A stretch of DNA of 64,000 nucleotides from Vespula vulgaris (Eukaryota > Arthropoda > Insecta > Hymenoptera > Vespidae): contig NC_066587.1 in NCBI RefSeq assembly GCF_905475345.1, positions 1,981,570-2,045,569 of the forward strand, given 5' to 3'. This document shows positions 1-12,720 of the stretch, one piece after another (positions within the stretch are counted from its first letter, which is position 1; each line of letters opens with the position of its first letter). The position numbers and the translations under genes were made by a program. The notes beneath the pieces are model-generated. The model was not told the DNA's origin and searched no databases. It was given only the letters and a program-made list of their open reading frames with translations.

Positions 1-376
1 GTCAGTGTTTGTCCGCGTAGTTTTTTGATTTTTTAACAGTCGCACAGACTGTACTTATAAAAGATAGTAGAGTTTCGCGAAATAGAATCAGTGACCGTTC
101 GTTAATAAATAACTACCGCGAATTAGAGTCAGTGCATCACCGAAGAGGATCTCAACCAACTTCGATGTCGACCTACCTCATTTTCAACCAACTACAAATC
201 GTCCACCCTCAATTTCGACCTAAATCGCGGACCAGTGTTTTGGAGCCATCGCAGAACTTCTTAAGTAGTAAGTTAATTTTTAAGTCCCTCCGATCGCCCA
301 ATCCTGTCGAGGACGAAAGGTCCGAATCGGCACAGGTGATTGGTTGTAATTAATTAGTAGAAGAGCATTGAGTGAC

Positions 377-408
377 CACGAGTAAATTTCTTCGGAAATT
401 TACTCGTG
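377..408. other. Perfect 14-bp stem with a TTCG loop
   Basis: CACGAGTAAATTTC (377-390) is followed by TTCG (391-394) and by the exact reverse complement GAAATTTACTCGTG (395-408). Read as RNA the loop is C(UUCG)G, one of the most stable tetraloops known. The equivalent position in the second copy (near 2845) has lost the right arm. Confidence 0.85.
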
Positions 409-1814
409 AATGGTTCGTTATTTTTGGATTTTTTAATTAGATCAGGATAGAGTCTTCTTGTTCAAACGCGTCAATTATAATTATTTGAAATTTTGAGTAC
501 TTAAATGCATTTTTAAATAATTTTCTCTCGCGAAAATAGTAAAGAATCGCGATATTTGCGAATTTTAATAATATGTAAGCAAGAAGACATTCGCGATGGA
601 TTGTCTCTGGATTACAAGCGAAATTATATAATTTAATTTCTAATAATTAGAATAAATGCTTGTAAGAAGGAGCGTCCAATGATTTTTCATTATATTTTTA
701 TATAAAGGTTAATCAATTTTATTAATAAAAGATAAGTCTCAATAGAGTCATTGCTTTTGAATGAATAAAGTAGAGTCATTACTTTTGAAAGAACAAAGAG
801 ACTTGTAGAATCACAACGCGTAGAACATAGAATAAGTTAATCAATTTTTAGCTTAGGATTTTCAGCAATTAATATATTAATTCTCGTTTCTCTTCCGATG
901 CTTTCTCGATTTTTCGTTTCAGGTTTGGTTCAGAGTTACGTTAGATTTATTAGTTTTCTTCCACATCTTAGAATAAGGGTCGGTGTTAGTTCTTTGATAT
1001 TGACGATAGTTATCGAATATGTTCTATAGTTGTGATTAGGGCACGAAGCAATGAAGAGGCTATATGCCGAAGAGGCCCCCACAAATTGTGGCTCAAGAGG
1101 GCAACTATTAGACTATTGAGTTATTTTCGAAGGTTCTACAGAACTTTTCGAAAATGGCTCTTAGTCATATTTTAATTTTACCATGTTGTCACTCAAAATG
1201 CTCTTATATAGAAGTAATGTAGATTTGCGAAACTAAGACGACGTAATATTCTATTTCCCATTTTACATTGCCTCGCGCACGCGAATAGAATTTTTGTATA
1301 TATCATGCATTTTTATTATTAAAGTCGAGTGATCGCGTTTTTCTTTTTGAAATTTTAATTAAAATCATAATTTTATTTTAATAAAATCATCATTAAAGTC
1401 GAGTCATGAATTTTTCACTTTTAATTTTTTCTAAAGTTCAATTAAACTCATAATTTTATTTCCATAAAATCAAATTTTATTTGCTTGAAATATAAATTAG
1501 ATTACGCCGGTAATGCGTATTTTAGAGTAGAATCACCGTCATTCGAACACTCGCGTGAGTGATTAAAAGTCCTACCGGGGACTTCGTTTTATTGAAAGGC
1601 GATTATTTGATCGTGCCAATTTCGCGAATTTTAGAGTAGAGTCACCGTTAGCTCATGGGTTCCCAGATGCAGCAACGTTCTCGCGGCATGACTTGGGTTA
1701 GAAGAACTTGAAATATATATGAAAATCAAATTTAGATTATATCACAAGTATTAACGGGCGAATGGCTGTATATTAAAACTTGTCTCCAAAATCTCTTATT
1801 TTATCGAAAGTCTC

Positions 1815-1850
1815 GGGTGGGACCCTTGGGTGGGGCCCAAGGGTGTGGGC
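1815..1850. repeat. G-box module, variant with fully complementary arms
   Basis: Arms CCCTTGGG (1823-1830) and CCCAAGGG (1836-1843) are exact reverse complements across a TGGGG loop. This is the only copy in which the second arm reads CCCAAGGG, which makes the stem perfect. The other 16 G-boxes start at the positions given for the whole array. The commonest form has arms CCCTTGGG and CCCTCGGG, where only the outer three pairs on each side close. Confidence 0.85.
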
Positions 1851-4395
1851 CTTTGTGCGGGTTACTGTCTCAGTATCTTTCAGAGTTCCTTTTCTCTTCC
1901 TTTCTTCCTCTCCTCTTCTATATTTATCTATTTCCTTTTCATTTCCTCTCATATTCTTTTTCTGTTTCAGATTAGATCGTCATTTCGAGGAATGGACTTA
2001 GAAATTTTTGCAGGGTGCTATTAAAGCGAATATTAACGAAGAGGCGACGAAAATATATTTTCTATCACTTATATTTTCATAATTCTATACTATTTCCTTT
2101 ATTTTAGACTTAGATTCTGCACTTTCGCAGGTCTTTGACAATCTATCTCCAAGAGTGGACTTAGAAATTTTCACAGGATGACATTCGAGCGAGTATTAAC
2201 GAAGACTTAAAGTAAGTATATTTCTCTATAACATATTTGTTGAATCATTTACACAATCTTTTATTATAACAGTGATACTGATTATTTTGTTTCTATTTTT
2301 ATGTTTCAGAACCTCATTGCAATCGGGCGCGTTGCAATGTTGTAATCGAGTGTTAGTATCGCTAAAATAAATTTATCGCGAAGTAGATGCAGTGTTTGTT
2401 CGTTCGCGTTTCGCGATTTAAACTTTAAGTGTTTTTGGATAGACTGCGTGCAATGCAGTCCTTAGAGTCAGTGTTTGTCCGCATAGTTTTTTGATTTTTT
2501 AACAGTCGCACAGACTGTACTTATAAAAGATAGTAGAGTTTCGCGAAATAGAATCAGTGACCGTTCGTTAATAAATAACTACCGCGAATTAGAGTCAGTG
2601 CATCACCGAAGAGGATCTCAACCAACTTCGATGTCGACCTACCTCATTTTCAACCAACTACAAATCATCCACCCTCAATTTCGACCTAAATCGCGGTCCA
2701 GTGTTTTGGAGCCACCGCAGAACTTCTTAAGTAGTGAGTTAATTTTTAGGTCCCTCTGATCACTCAATCATGTCGAGGACGAAAGGTCCGAATCGGCACG
2801 GGTGATCGGTTGTAATTAATTAGTAAAAGAGCATTGAGTGACCACTAGTAAATTTCTTTCGATTTTTCGTTTCAGGATGACTTTCGAGTTTCGTTAGATT
2901 TATTAGTATTCTTTTACATTTTAGAATAAGGGTAGTTAATAATAGTTATCGAATGTTCCATATAGTAGTTTGAATATGAAGAATAGAAGAGGCCCCCACA
3001 AATTGTGACTCAAGAGGTACTTTATTAGATTATAGAGTTATTTTCGAAGGTTCGACAGAACCCTCCAAAAATGGCTTTTAGTCATATTTTAACTTTACTA
3101 TGTGGTCACTCAAAATGCTCTTATGTAATAATAATGTTAATTTCAGAATCTCGGATGATGTAACACTCCGTCTCCAATCCCATGATAGACGTACGCGAAT
3201 GGAATTATTATATGTTTTATTCGTTTTTATTATTAAAGTCAAGTTGTAAATTTCTCTTTTCTTTACATTTTTTTTTCTGAAGTTTTCTTTCTAAAGTGCA
3301 CTGAATAAAAGTGCATATGTACCAAGTTCTTTCTTTCGCGCATCACGGCAAGAAAATATTTAATTAAATTAGAATCAAGAATTTTTCATTTTGATTTTCT
3401 CTTATAAAATTAAATTGAATTGCATTCAAAGTTCTATTTTTGTAAATAATATATATACATATATGATGAAATAACTGCATATAATGCGAATAACTGAAAA
3501 GCGAAGGACTATATATGATAAGTTTAACAATTATTCTAAATTAATTGTTCCAGTTTAATTATTCTAGTTTCTCTCGGGTGGGACCCTTGGGAGGGGCCCT
3601 CGGGTGTGGGCCTTTGAGCGGGCTACTGTCTCAGTATCTTGCAAAGCTCCTTTCTCTTTTTATTTTCTTCTCCTTTTCTTTCTTTTCTTTTTCTTCTTTT
3701 ATTCTTCTTTTAATATTTTTCTGTTTCAGGTTAGACCATAGAGGTACCAATCATGGAGAAACGGATCATCGAGGGAACGGTCATCGTGAAATTTATTTCT
3801 TGAATAATTATATATTTTTATTTATTTTATACATTTCTATTTATTCTACACATTTCTATTTATTATATGCATTTTTATTAATTACATATATTTCTATTTA
3901 TTGAAACGCATTAATATATAATAATTTAATTATTCGAAATTAATTAATCTACTTTCTCTCATTTTAATACTTTGATTTTTCTCGGGTGAAGGGATCTTCA
4001 AGATATTCACCCGTCCTTCTAAATTCTATCTTTCTCTCGTGCACTCGCACGCATATTCCCGGTTTCTTTCCTCCTTTCTATCTTCTTCTGTTGCTCTCCT
4101 CTTCTCTTCGTGTCTTTTTCTTCTTCCTATCTTCTTTTATTCTTTTACTCTGTCTCTTTATTTGATTCTAAATCATCGAGGGAACGATCATCGTGTGATT
4201 TTTACACGGAAGTTAATGGAACCTCACTGCATATAATTCATATTATATTCAAAGAGGGTATGTCTCCTTGCTTCCGTACGCGAATGATAGGAAAAACACT
4301 CACGCGCGTGCCGGTCATCACGCGCGAGAGTGTTCACGGTTCGCGAGATTAAGTCCTGCCGAGGACTACGTTTTGATTTTAGAAATCGAAATATA

Positions 4396-4413
4396 GACAC
4401 GACCGGTCGTGTC
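4396..4413. repeat. 18-bp perfect palindrome GACACGACCGGTCGTGTC
   Basis: This palindrome recurs at 5903, 7301, 10,083, 12,937, 14,332, 17,201, 19,545, 22,337 and 25,205. A second form, AGCACGACCGGTCGTGCT, is also perfectly palindromic and occurs at 10,551, 14,800 and 22,805. Other units keep only a half site (ATGACCGGTCGT, for example near 8225 and 11,459), and the units at about 8497 and 20,741 have an imperfect centre. It could be a cruciform, a binding site for a dimeric protein, or an RNA stem. Confidence 0.85.
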
Positions 4414-4602
4414 TCGAGATGTCTGAAGCTGACGGTGTAGACGGTGGAGTTTTTCGTTAGCAGGGTCTCGTTCATCTCCAATTTTCTGATAAGCCTGAAA
4501 CTCCCGAAGCGGAAAGATATCTCGAACGCGAATTTTAGAGTAGAGTCCCCGTTAGCCCGTGGGTCCCCAGATGCAGCAACCTCCAAGCGGTGGGACCTGG
4601 GT

Positions 4603-4700
4603 CGGTAGTACTTGCGATATATTAAAATCTATTTCTAAATTATATCAAAAATCTATAACTAAATTATACATATAATTTAGTTAAAACAAAAGTACTACCG
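4603..4700. repeat. GTAGTACTTG / CAAGTACTAC long-loop hairpin module
   Basis: The left arm GGTAGTACTTG follows the conserved phrase GGTGGGACCTGGGTC. A 30-100-base AT-rich stretch of varying length follows, then the right arm (here AAGTACTACC) and GGGCGAATGGCTGCAT. In most copies the left arm extends to ...CTTGCG and the right arm starts CGCAAG. Further copies begin near 6110, 7510, 8937, 10,800, 11,770, 13,145, 15,050, 16,057, 17,407, 18,375, 19,753, 21,180, 23,053, 24,063 and 25,414, and there is a degenerate one near 1703. The arms are conserved while the loop varies in sequence and length, as expected of a structural element. Confidence 0.8.
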
Positions 4701-5675
4701 GGCGAATAGCTGCATATTTCAATGTTTTTCGAAAATCTTTTCCTTTTAATTCCAACTAGACATTAAATTAATTATATTTTCCAGTGTTAACCATATTTCG
4801 AGAGACAGATAAATTAAATGTAACAATATTCTGAAATAATTTTATAGAGAAACGCACGGAAAACTTTAGTATAGCTATCGTTCCTATTTATTCTTATTCA
4901 CGTTTATTAATTATTATCAATAATAATTCTCTAAAATTCGCCTTCTTTTATTCTTTTTCTGTTTCAAGTTAGGTGATGGAGAGATGAATCATCGAGGAAC
5001 AAATCATCAAGTGACCGTTTTCTGTGAAATCTTTTTGTTGAATTACTCTACATTTTTATTTATTACGTGCAGTTCTATTTATTCAATATCTACATAATAA
5101 TTGAAACAATTAATCCAGATTAATTATTTTAGTCTCTCTCGGGTGGGACCCTTGGGAGGGGCCCTCGGGTGTGGGCCTTAGGCGGGTTTCATTTTCTCAC
5201 TAAGGAAAAATTAAACTCAGATATCGTATTCTGATTTTTGTCTAGTGAAATGATTTTCGAGATATTTATCCATTTTTCTGAGTTCTATCTTTCTCATGTA
5301 CATTTTCAGTGTTTCTTTTCTTCGTTTCCTCTCTTCTTTTCTTCTACTCTTTTCTTTTTCTCCTTTCCCTTTTCTCTTCATCTTTAATTTCTTTTCTGTT
5401 TCAGGTTAGATCATCGAGACACCGATCATTGAGGGATCGATCATCGTGAAATTAAATTTTTACAGAAAAGTTTTATTTGTATATTTGTTTTATTTATTTT
5501 ATTTAATTATTAATTTATTTTTTAATTATTAACATTATTCTTTAATTATATATTTCATTTTAATTATTGTATTTTTTTAATTATTATTTGTTTTTCATTA
5601 TGTATATTTGCATATAATTTTGAATATAATTTTTACATATCTATCTTCTCTTCTTTTATTCTTTTTCTGTTTCAG

Positions 5676-5962
5676 GTTAGGTAATCGAGGGACCGATCAT
5701 CGTGGGATTTTTACACGGAAGTTAAAGGAACCTCTCTGCATATAATTTTTATTATACGCAGTGAGGGTATGTCTCCTTGCTTTCGTACGCGAATGATAGG
5801 GAAAACACTCATGCGCGTGACGGCCGGCACGCGCGTGGGTGTTCGCGATCGCGAGATTTAGTCCTACCGAGGACTTCGTTTGGTTTTTGAAATCGAAATA
5901 TAGACACGACCGGTCGTGTCTCGAGATGTCTGAAGCCGACGGTGTGGACAGTGGAGCAATCT
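5676..5962 (+). other. Putative repeated exon of a non-coding RNA (first of nine copies)
   Basis: A pyrimidine tract and TTTCTGTTTCAG end at 5675, and GTAAGC, a good donor match, starts at 5963, leaving 287 nt. The interval holds the four stem elements described for the unit. Equivalent intervals are 7070-7360, 9856-10,142, 12,706-12,996, 14,101-14,391, 16,974-17,260, 19,314-19,604, 22,110-22,396 and 24,979-25,264, all 286-291 nt. The four long (291-nt) ones start after TGTTACAAG instead of TTTCAG. The copy near 4.2 kb has GTTAGC at the donor position. That these are exons is inference; there is no transcript evidence here. Confidence 0.4.
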
Positions 5963-7132
5963 GTAAGCGGGGTTTTATACATCTCCAGTTTGCTGAGAAG
6001 CCCGAAGCTCCCGAAGCGGAAAGGCATCTCGGTTCGTGGATTTTAGAGTAAATTCCCCGTTAGCCCGTGGGTCTTCGCATGCAGCAACCTCCACGCGGTG
6101 GGACCTGGGTCGGTAGTACTTGTAATATATCGAATTCTATATCTAAGTTACATCTAAAATCTATAATTAAATTATATATAACATCTAAGATGTATAACTA
6201 AATTATATATATATAATTATATAGCGCAAGTACTACCGGGCGAATGGCTGCATATTTCAATCTTTTTCTAAAATCGCTTTTCTGTCTAATTTCAATTAGA
6301 TTTTAAATTAATTGCATTTTACTTTTATTGTTACATTTAGACAGATAGATAAATTGAATATATCAAAATTAAAAATTGATTTATTAGAGCAACGTACATA
6401 AAACTTTTCTGTCGCATTTATGTTCGCTGTCGGTCCTATTTATTCTTATTGACTTTTATTAATTATATATCTTTATGAAGTATATTAATTATATCCTTTT
6501 ATTTATTATATTAATTAGTCTTATTAAATATTATTTACGACAATTTTCGGGTGGGACCCTTGGGAGGGGCCCTTGGGTGTGGGCCTTAGGCGGGTTTCTT
6601 TCCTTCAGTAGAGAAAAATCAAACTCAAATATTTATTGAGTACTCTGATTTATTGGATACTCTGATTTTCATCGAGTGAAACGATCTTTGAGTTGCTTAT
6701 CCATTCTTCCGAACTCCATCTTTCTCACGCTCACATTTCGTGTATCTTTTCTTCGTTTCTCTTGTTCTTTTCTTTTCCTCTTCTCATTTTTCTTATTCCT
6801 TTTCTCTTATTCTTTTACTTTTGTTCTGTTTCAGGTTAGATCATCGAGGGATCGATCGTCGAAGGACCGATCAACGTGAAATTAATTTTTACAGAGAAAT
6901 TTTAATCGTATACTTGTTCTTTTTTATTTTATTTGATCATTAATTTATTTTTTAATTGTATTTTGATTTTAAATATATATTTATATATAAATGGCTTTTT
7001 GCATTTAATATTGCATATTATTTTTGCATATAATTACATATTTTTCTTTTACTCTTTTTCTGTTACAAGCTAGGTGATCGCTTGTGGGACCTATCATCGT
7101 GGGAATTATGCACGGAAGTTAAAGGAACCTCT

Positions 7133-7240
7133 CTGCATATAATTTTTGTTATATGCAGGCAGGGTATGTCTCCTTGCTTCCGTACGCGAATGATAGGGAA
7201 AACACTCACGCGCGTGACGGCCGGCACGCGCGTGGGTGTT
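7133..7240. other. Two successive strong hairpins of the repeat unit
   Basis: CTGCATATAA (7133-7142) pairs with TTATATGCAG (7149-7158) over a 6-base loop. Further on AACACTCACGCGCGTG (7201-7216) pairs with CACGCGCGTGGGTGTT (7225-7240), with one T-G wobble, over the loop ACGGCCGG. A third, AAGTCC...GGACTT, follows near 7257, and the ACCGGT palindrome comes at 7301-7318. The same series is present in nine units and in degenerate form near 4.2-4.45 kb. Other unit types carry shorter equivalents, such as ACACTCCCGGGAGTGT near 11,612. Confidence 0.8.
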
Positions 7241-7740
7241 CGCGAACGCGAGATATAGTCCTACCGAGGACTTCGTTTTGATTTTTGAAATCGAAAGATA
7301 GACACGACCGGTCGTGTCTCGAGATGTCTGAAGCCGACGGTGTGGACAGTGGAGCAATCTGTAAGCGGGGTTTTATACATCTCCAGTTTGCTGAGAAGCC
7401 CGAAGCTCCCGAAGCGGAAAGGCATCTCGGCTCGTGGATTTTAGAGTAGAGACCCCGTTAGCTCGTGGGTCTCCGGATGCAGCAACCTCCACGTGGTGGG
7501 ACCTGGGTCGGTAATGCTTGCGATTTGTCGAAATCTTTTGTGATACAAGTATTATCGAGCGAATGGCTGCATGTTTCAAAGAAATTTCCAAAATCTTTTC
7601 TATGTAATTCCAAATTACATTTCACATGGTTTCTTACATCTTTCGTATATTCATCAATAGGTGTACCGTCATTTCTATTCATTGAAGCGCATAGCTCGAT
7701 AATAATTGAAGTAATTTGATTAATTACTATAGTTCCTCTC

Positions 7741-7776
7741 GGGTGGGTCCCATGGGATGGGCCCATGGGCGTGGGC
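7741..7776. repeat. G-box module, CCCATGGG variant
   Basis: Two identical palindromic arms CCCATGGG (7749-7756 and 7762-7769) flank ATGGG. Because each arm is its own reverse complement, the two can pair with each other over all eight positions. The same variant is at 19,985, inside the duplicated block at offset about 12.24 kb. Confidence 0.85.
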
Positions 7777-10700
7777 TTCTGTGCGGGTCTCTTTTCTATA
7801 TCGAAAAATCCAGCTCGATTTTTGTACTCTGGTTTTGATCGGATCCATCATTCCTTTTCTTTTCTTTTCTCTTCTCTTCCTTTCAATTCCATCTTTTTCA
7901 CATGCATACGTGTTTCATTCCATCTTACAGGTATTCTTTTCTCTCTTTTCTTCCAAGTTCTATCGTTTTAACATGCGCGCACGTTCCGGCTTCCTTTTCT
8001 TCTTCTTCTCTTCTTCTTCTCCTCTTCTTCACAGTTTTCGATATATCGGCATAGGTCCGATGTATCGTCGAATGGTTCGGTTCATAATCCATCGTTAGGC
8101 GCGAATACGGGTAGGATAACAAGAACATTTGCGCGTGTGTCGGCGGGCACAGGCGTGGTGTTCTCGGGCGCGATTAAAAGTCCTACGATAATGGACTTCG
8201 TTTGATTGCTAAAACCGAATAAATGACCGGTCGTGATACGGTCATCGGATGACTGTAGAGTGAGACGGTCTATGTGCTACTGAGGAGGATGGTTTATGTC
8301 TATTTGTAAGGATGTTCAGTCCATTGACTGACCCACCTTATATCTATAGTCACCTGAGTCCATGGTGAGGTGTATGCAACCCCGCGGGACCGCGAATTAG
8401 AGTAGAATCACCGTTATTTTAACACTCACATGGGTGTTCGGGCGCGATTGAAGGTTCTACCGTGGACCACGTTTTATTGTTCGAAATGCGAAAGGCACGG
8501 ACGGTCGTGCTTAAAGGCGGGATGTGGGCATCCGAGGCTGACGGCCTCAACGTCATCCCTAGTAGGATACCGTTGCGGACTTGATGTCTCTGTTCGCTCA
8601 TGTTACCTCGCGAACGCCGGGAACGCGTATTGTAGAGTAAAGTTGCCGTTGTACTAACACCACGTGAGTGTTCGGGCGCGAATTAAGTGTCCTACCGTGG
8701 ACTTAGATTTATTTGCTTGATAGATAGATAAAATTACGCCGGTAATGCGTATTTTATAGTAGAGTCATTCGGACATTCACGTGAGTGTCCGAGCGCGATT
8801 AAAAGTCCTACCGGGGACTTCGTTTTATTTGTTCGGCGATTATTTGTTCACGCCGGTCTCGCGAATCTTAGAGAGTAGAATCCCCGTTAGCTCGTGGGTC
8901 CCCAGATGCAGCTACCTCCACGCGGTGGGACCTGGGTCGGTAGTACTTGCGAAACATCGAAATCTATGTCTAAATTATATCTACAATCTATAACTAAATT
9001 ATATATGTAATTATATAACGCAAGTACTACCGGGCGAATGGCTGCACATTTCAATGTTCTTCCAAAATCTCTCTTCTCTATAGTTTCAATTAAACGTTAA
9101 ATTAATTACATTTTAAGTTGTTAGTTATATTTCGACAGATAGATATATTGAACACATCCGGATCCTAAATTAATTTTGTCGAAAATCCCACAGGAAACGT
9201 TTGTCGTACTTATGTTCGCTATCTTATTTTAGTTTCCCTCGGGTGGGACCCTTGGGAGGGGCCCTCGGGTGTGGGCCTTAGGCGGGATTCATTCTTACAC
9301 TACGGAAAAATTAAACTCATTTATGGGACTCTGATTTCCGTCGAGTGAAACGAATCTTGAGACGGAGACTCATCGTTCGGAATTCTACTTTTCTCACGTG
9401 CTCTTACGCAAATTCTCGTATTTTCTTTATTCCATTTGCCTTCTTATTTTCTTCTCTTCTTTTCTTCTTTTCTTTTTCTTCTTGTCTTCGTCTTCTTTTA
9501 AACCTTTTCTGTTTCAGATTAGATCATCGAAGGACCGATCATCGAAGGACATATCATCGAGAAATTATATTTTTACAGGGAAGTTTTTGAATATAAATTT
9601 CTTTTTGCATAAAATTTTGCATAAAATTTTGCATATAATTTTTGCTGTTATATTTAATTTTTATTATCTATTTAATTTTTGCTTTTATGTCTACCTCTTA
9701 TCTTTTTATTCTTTTTCTGTTTCAGATTAGCTGACCGAAAGATCGATCATCATGAACTTAAACTTTTATAAGGAAATTTTTAAATATAAATGTCTTCTTG
9801 CATATAACTTTTGCATATAATTTTCTCTTCTCCTTTTACTCTTCTTGTGTTTCAGGTTAGGAGATCGCTGGACCTATCATCTTGGGATTATGCACGGAAG
9901 TTAAAGGAACCTCTCTGCATATAATTTTTGTTATATGCAGGCAGGGTATGTCTCCTTGCTTCCGTACGCGAATGATAGGGAAAACACTCACGCGCGTGAC
10001 GGCCGGCACGCGCGTGGGTGTTCGCGATCGCGAGATTTAGTCCTACCGAGGACTTCGTTTTGATTTTTGAAATCGAAAGATAGACACGACCGGTCGTGTC
10101 TCGAGATGTCTGAGGCCGACGGTGTGGACAGTGGAGCAATCTGTAAGCGGGGTTTTATACATCTCCAGTTTGCTGAGAAGCCCGAAGCTCCCGAAGCGGA
10201 AAGGCATCTCGGATCGTGGATTTTAGAGTAGAATCCCCGTTAGTCCGTGTATTTCCACGTGCCGCAACCAAGGATGCGCCCAAGGACCATCGAGGGACTT
10301 AGATTTTTACACGGGTGCTTAAAGAATCTTTCTACCTCAGGCGTAGAAGGATTTCTTTTCTCCTGTTCGGGCAAGATAGAAGAACACTCGCTTATGTCGG
10401 CTGGCATAGACGTTGGTGTTCTCGGGCGCGATTAAGTCCAAACTTGGCTCCAACGTACTCAACATACTCGCGTGAGTGTTTCCGGAATACTCGCGTAAGT
10501 ATTTGTGAGTGCGGTAGGATTCAATTTTGGGTTCCGGCGTTTGTCGCGAAAGCACGACCGGTCGTGCTCTAGTGGTGATCGAAGCTTCCGGTGTTGGATA
10601 GTTGAGCTATGCGTAAGTCGGTTCCCAAATGCGGAGACGCATGGGGCTGCAATTTTAGCGTTTGGAGGCTTGAATTCGTCGGGAGTGGAGATCGCCCCGT

Positions 10701-10799
10701 TGCTTTGCTTTCTTGATAGTAGTAGAAGTAGTAAAAAGTAGAGTCACCGTTAGTCCGCGGGTCTCCAGCAGCAGCAACCTCCACGCGGTGGGACCTGGG

Positions 10800-12720
10800 T
10801 CGGCAGTACTTGTGATGTATCGATATCTTCTAGCCTGCAAGTATTTCCGAGCGAATGGCTGCATACTTGAAGACTTATCCAAAATCTTTTCTATGTTATT
10901 CCAAAGTAAACGTCGAAGTTCATACATTTTACATTGATTCTTATATCTTTTGTATATTCGGAAATGAATACACCAGATTAATTATTATAATTTCTCTTGG
11001 GTGGGTCTCATGAGTTGGGCTCATGAGCGTGGGCTTCTGTGCGGGTCTCCTTTCAGTATCGAAAAATCAAGCTCGATTTTCGTACTCTAGTTTTGGTCAA
11101 GCGTACCTACATTCTATGTCCATCTTCTCTTTTCAATTTCATCGTTCTCACACGTGCATATGTTCCGATTATTCTTTCTTTCTTTCCTTCCAAATTCTAT
11201 CGTTTTCACGTGCGCGCATGTTCCGGCTTTCTTTTCTTTTCTTTCTCTTCTGCTTCTCCTCCTCTTCATGGATTTCGATATATCGACGAGAATCCGATAT
11301 ATCGTCGAAAGGTTCGGTTCATAATCGATTGCTAGACGCGGATACGGGAAGGATAGGAAGAACACTCGCGCGTGTGTCGGCGGACACAAGCGTGATGTTC
11401 TCGGGCGCGATTAAAAGTCCTACGGTGATGGACTTCGTTTGATTGCTGTATCGAATAATGACCGGTCGTGTGTCGGTTCGTGTGCTGCCGAGTGGTATGG
11501 ATCTGCTATCCGTAAGCGTGGACTGACCCTCCTCCAGTTAGCCGCCTGAATTCTCGGTTGGTGCGTGGACGCCGCGAACGCGAACTTAGAGTAGAGTCAC
11601 CGTTATTATAACACTCCCGGGAGTGTCGGGCGCGATTAAAAGTCCTACCGCAGACTTCGTTTTATAGAACGCCGATTATTTGATCACGCCGGTCACGCGA
11701 ATATTAGAGTAAAGTCCCCGTTAGCCCGCGGGTCTCCAGATGCAGCAACCTCCACGCGGTGGGACCTGGGTCGGAAGTACTTGCGATATAGTGAAATCTA
11801 TGTCTAAACTATATAGATATTGTTTAAAATGTATAACTAAATTGTATATATAATCATAAAACGCAAGTACTACCGGGCGGATGGCTGCATATTTCAATGT
11901 TGTTCCAAAGTCTCTTTTCTGTCTAATTACAATTAGACGTTAAATTAATTACATTTTAAATTGTTAGTTATAATTTGACAGATAAATGAATTGAATATAT
12001 CAAAATCTTAAGTTAATTTTTTAAGAGAACGGACAGAAAACATTTCTGTCGCACTTATATTCCCTCTCGTTCCTATTTATTCTTATTCGCTTTTATTAAT
12101 TATATATCTTTATGAATTATATTAATTATATCCTTTTATTTATTATATTAATTAGTTTTATTAAATTTTATTTACGACTAGTTTCGGGTGGGACCCTTGG
12201 GTGGGGCCCTTGGGTGTGGGCCTTAGGCGGGTTTCTTTCCTTCAGTAGAGAAAAATCAAACTCAAACATTTATTGAGTACTCTGATTTATTGGATACTCT
12301 GATTTTCATCGAGTGAAACGATCTTTGAGTTGCTTATCCATTCTTCCGAACTCCAACTTTCTCACGCTCACATTTCGTGTATCTTTACTTCGTTTCTCTT
12401 GTTCTTTTCTTTTCCTCTTCTCATTTTTCTTTTTCCTTTTCTCTTATTCTTTTACTTTTGTTCTGTTTCAGGTTAGATCATCGAGGGATCGATCGTCGAA
12501 GGACCGATGAACGTGAAATTAATTTTTACAGAGAAATTTTAATCGTATATTTGTTCTTTTTTATTTTATTTGATCATTAATTTATTTTTTAATTGTATTT
12601 TGATTTTAAATATATATTTATATTTAATGGCTTTTTGCATATAATATTGCATATTATTTTTGCATATAATTACATATTTTTCTTTTACTCTTTTTCTGTT
12701 ACAAGCTAGGTGATCGCTTG
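10800..12720. repeat. Duplicated block, left copy (partner 17,408-19,330)
   Basis: Offset about 6,608. It includes both CTCATGAG G-boxes (10,999 and 17,607) and extends through the next unit. Its right partner runs directly into the right copy of the 12.25-kb duplication, so the two duplications overlap as a mosaic. Confidence 0.8.
10999..11034. repeat. G-box module, CTCATGAG variant
   Basis: Arms CTCATGAG (11,007-11,014 and 11,020-11,027) flank TTGGG. Compared with the CCCATGGG variant, position 2 (C to T) and position 7 (G to A) have changed in both arms, so all eight pairs are kept. The same variant is at 17,607. Confidence 0.85.

Larger units (their letters stand above)
1..2856. repeat. 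Leading long unit and its partial second copy
   Basis: Bases 1 to about 390 reappear at 2467 to about 2856 with few changes, giving a 2466-base offset. The second copy then jumps to sequence equivalent to about 905 of the first (GATTTTTCGTTTCAGG), so about 515 bases, including the UUCG hairpin, are missing from it. The junction lies in a short shared TTTCT/TCGA stretch. Both copies continue into a block containing GAAGAGGCCCCCACAAATTGTG (shown here only as a landmark near 1064 and 2987) and an arm pair around TTCGAAGGTTC. These units are more diverged from the rest of the array than the units after 5.6 kb are from each other. Confidence 0.75.
6549..10860. repeat. Duplicated block, left copy (partner 18,794-23,110)
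   Basis: From the G-box at 6549 to the stem near 10,860 the sequence matches 18,794-23,110 almost base for base. The offset drifts only from about 12,245 to 12,254, the change being partly explained by an extra 15-base GATCATCGAAGGACC repeat in the right copy. Such similarity without coding content points to recent duplication or ongoing conversion. Confidence 0.85.

Noticed and set aside
7106..7357. 83-codon minus-strand frame repeated at 9888, 12,742, 14,137, 17,006, 19,350 and 22,142
   Set aside because: It persists only because the DNA copies are nearly identical. It runs through perfect hairpins and palindromes, is frame-shifted in the older copies (4.2 and 5.8 kb), and shows amino-acid changes with no bias to silent sites.
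10315..10572. 85-codon plus-strand frame repeated at 14,564 and 22,569, with overlapping frames on both strands
   Set aside because: Overlapping open frames on both strands in GC-richer hairpin DNA are expected by chance; copies differ by recent duplication only.
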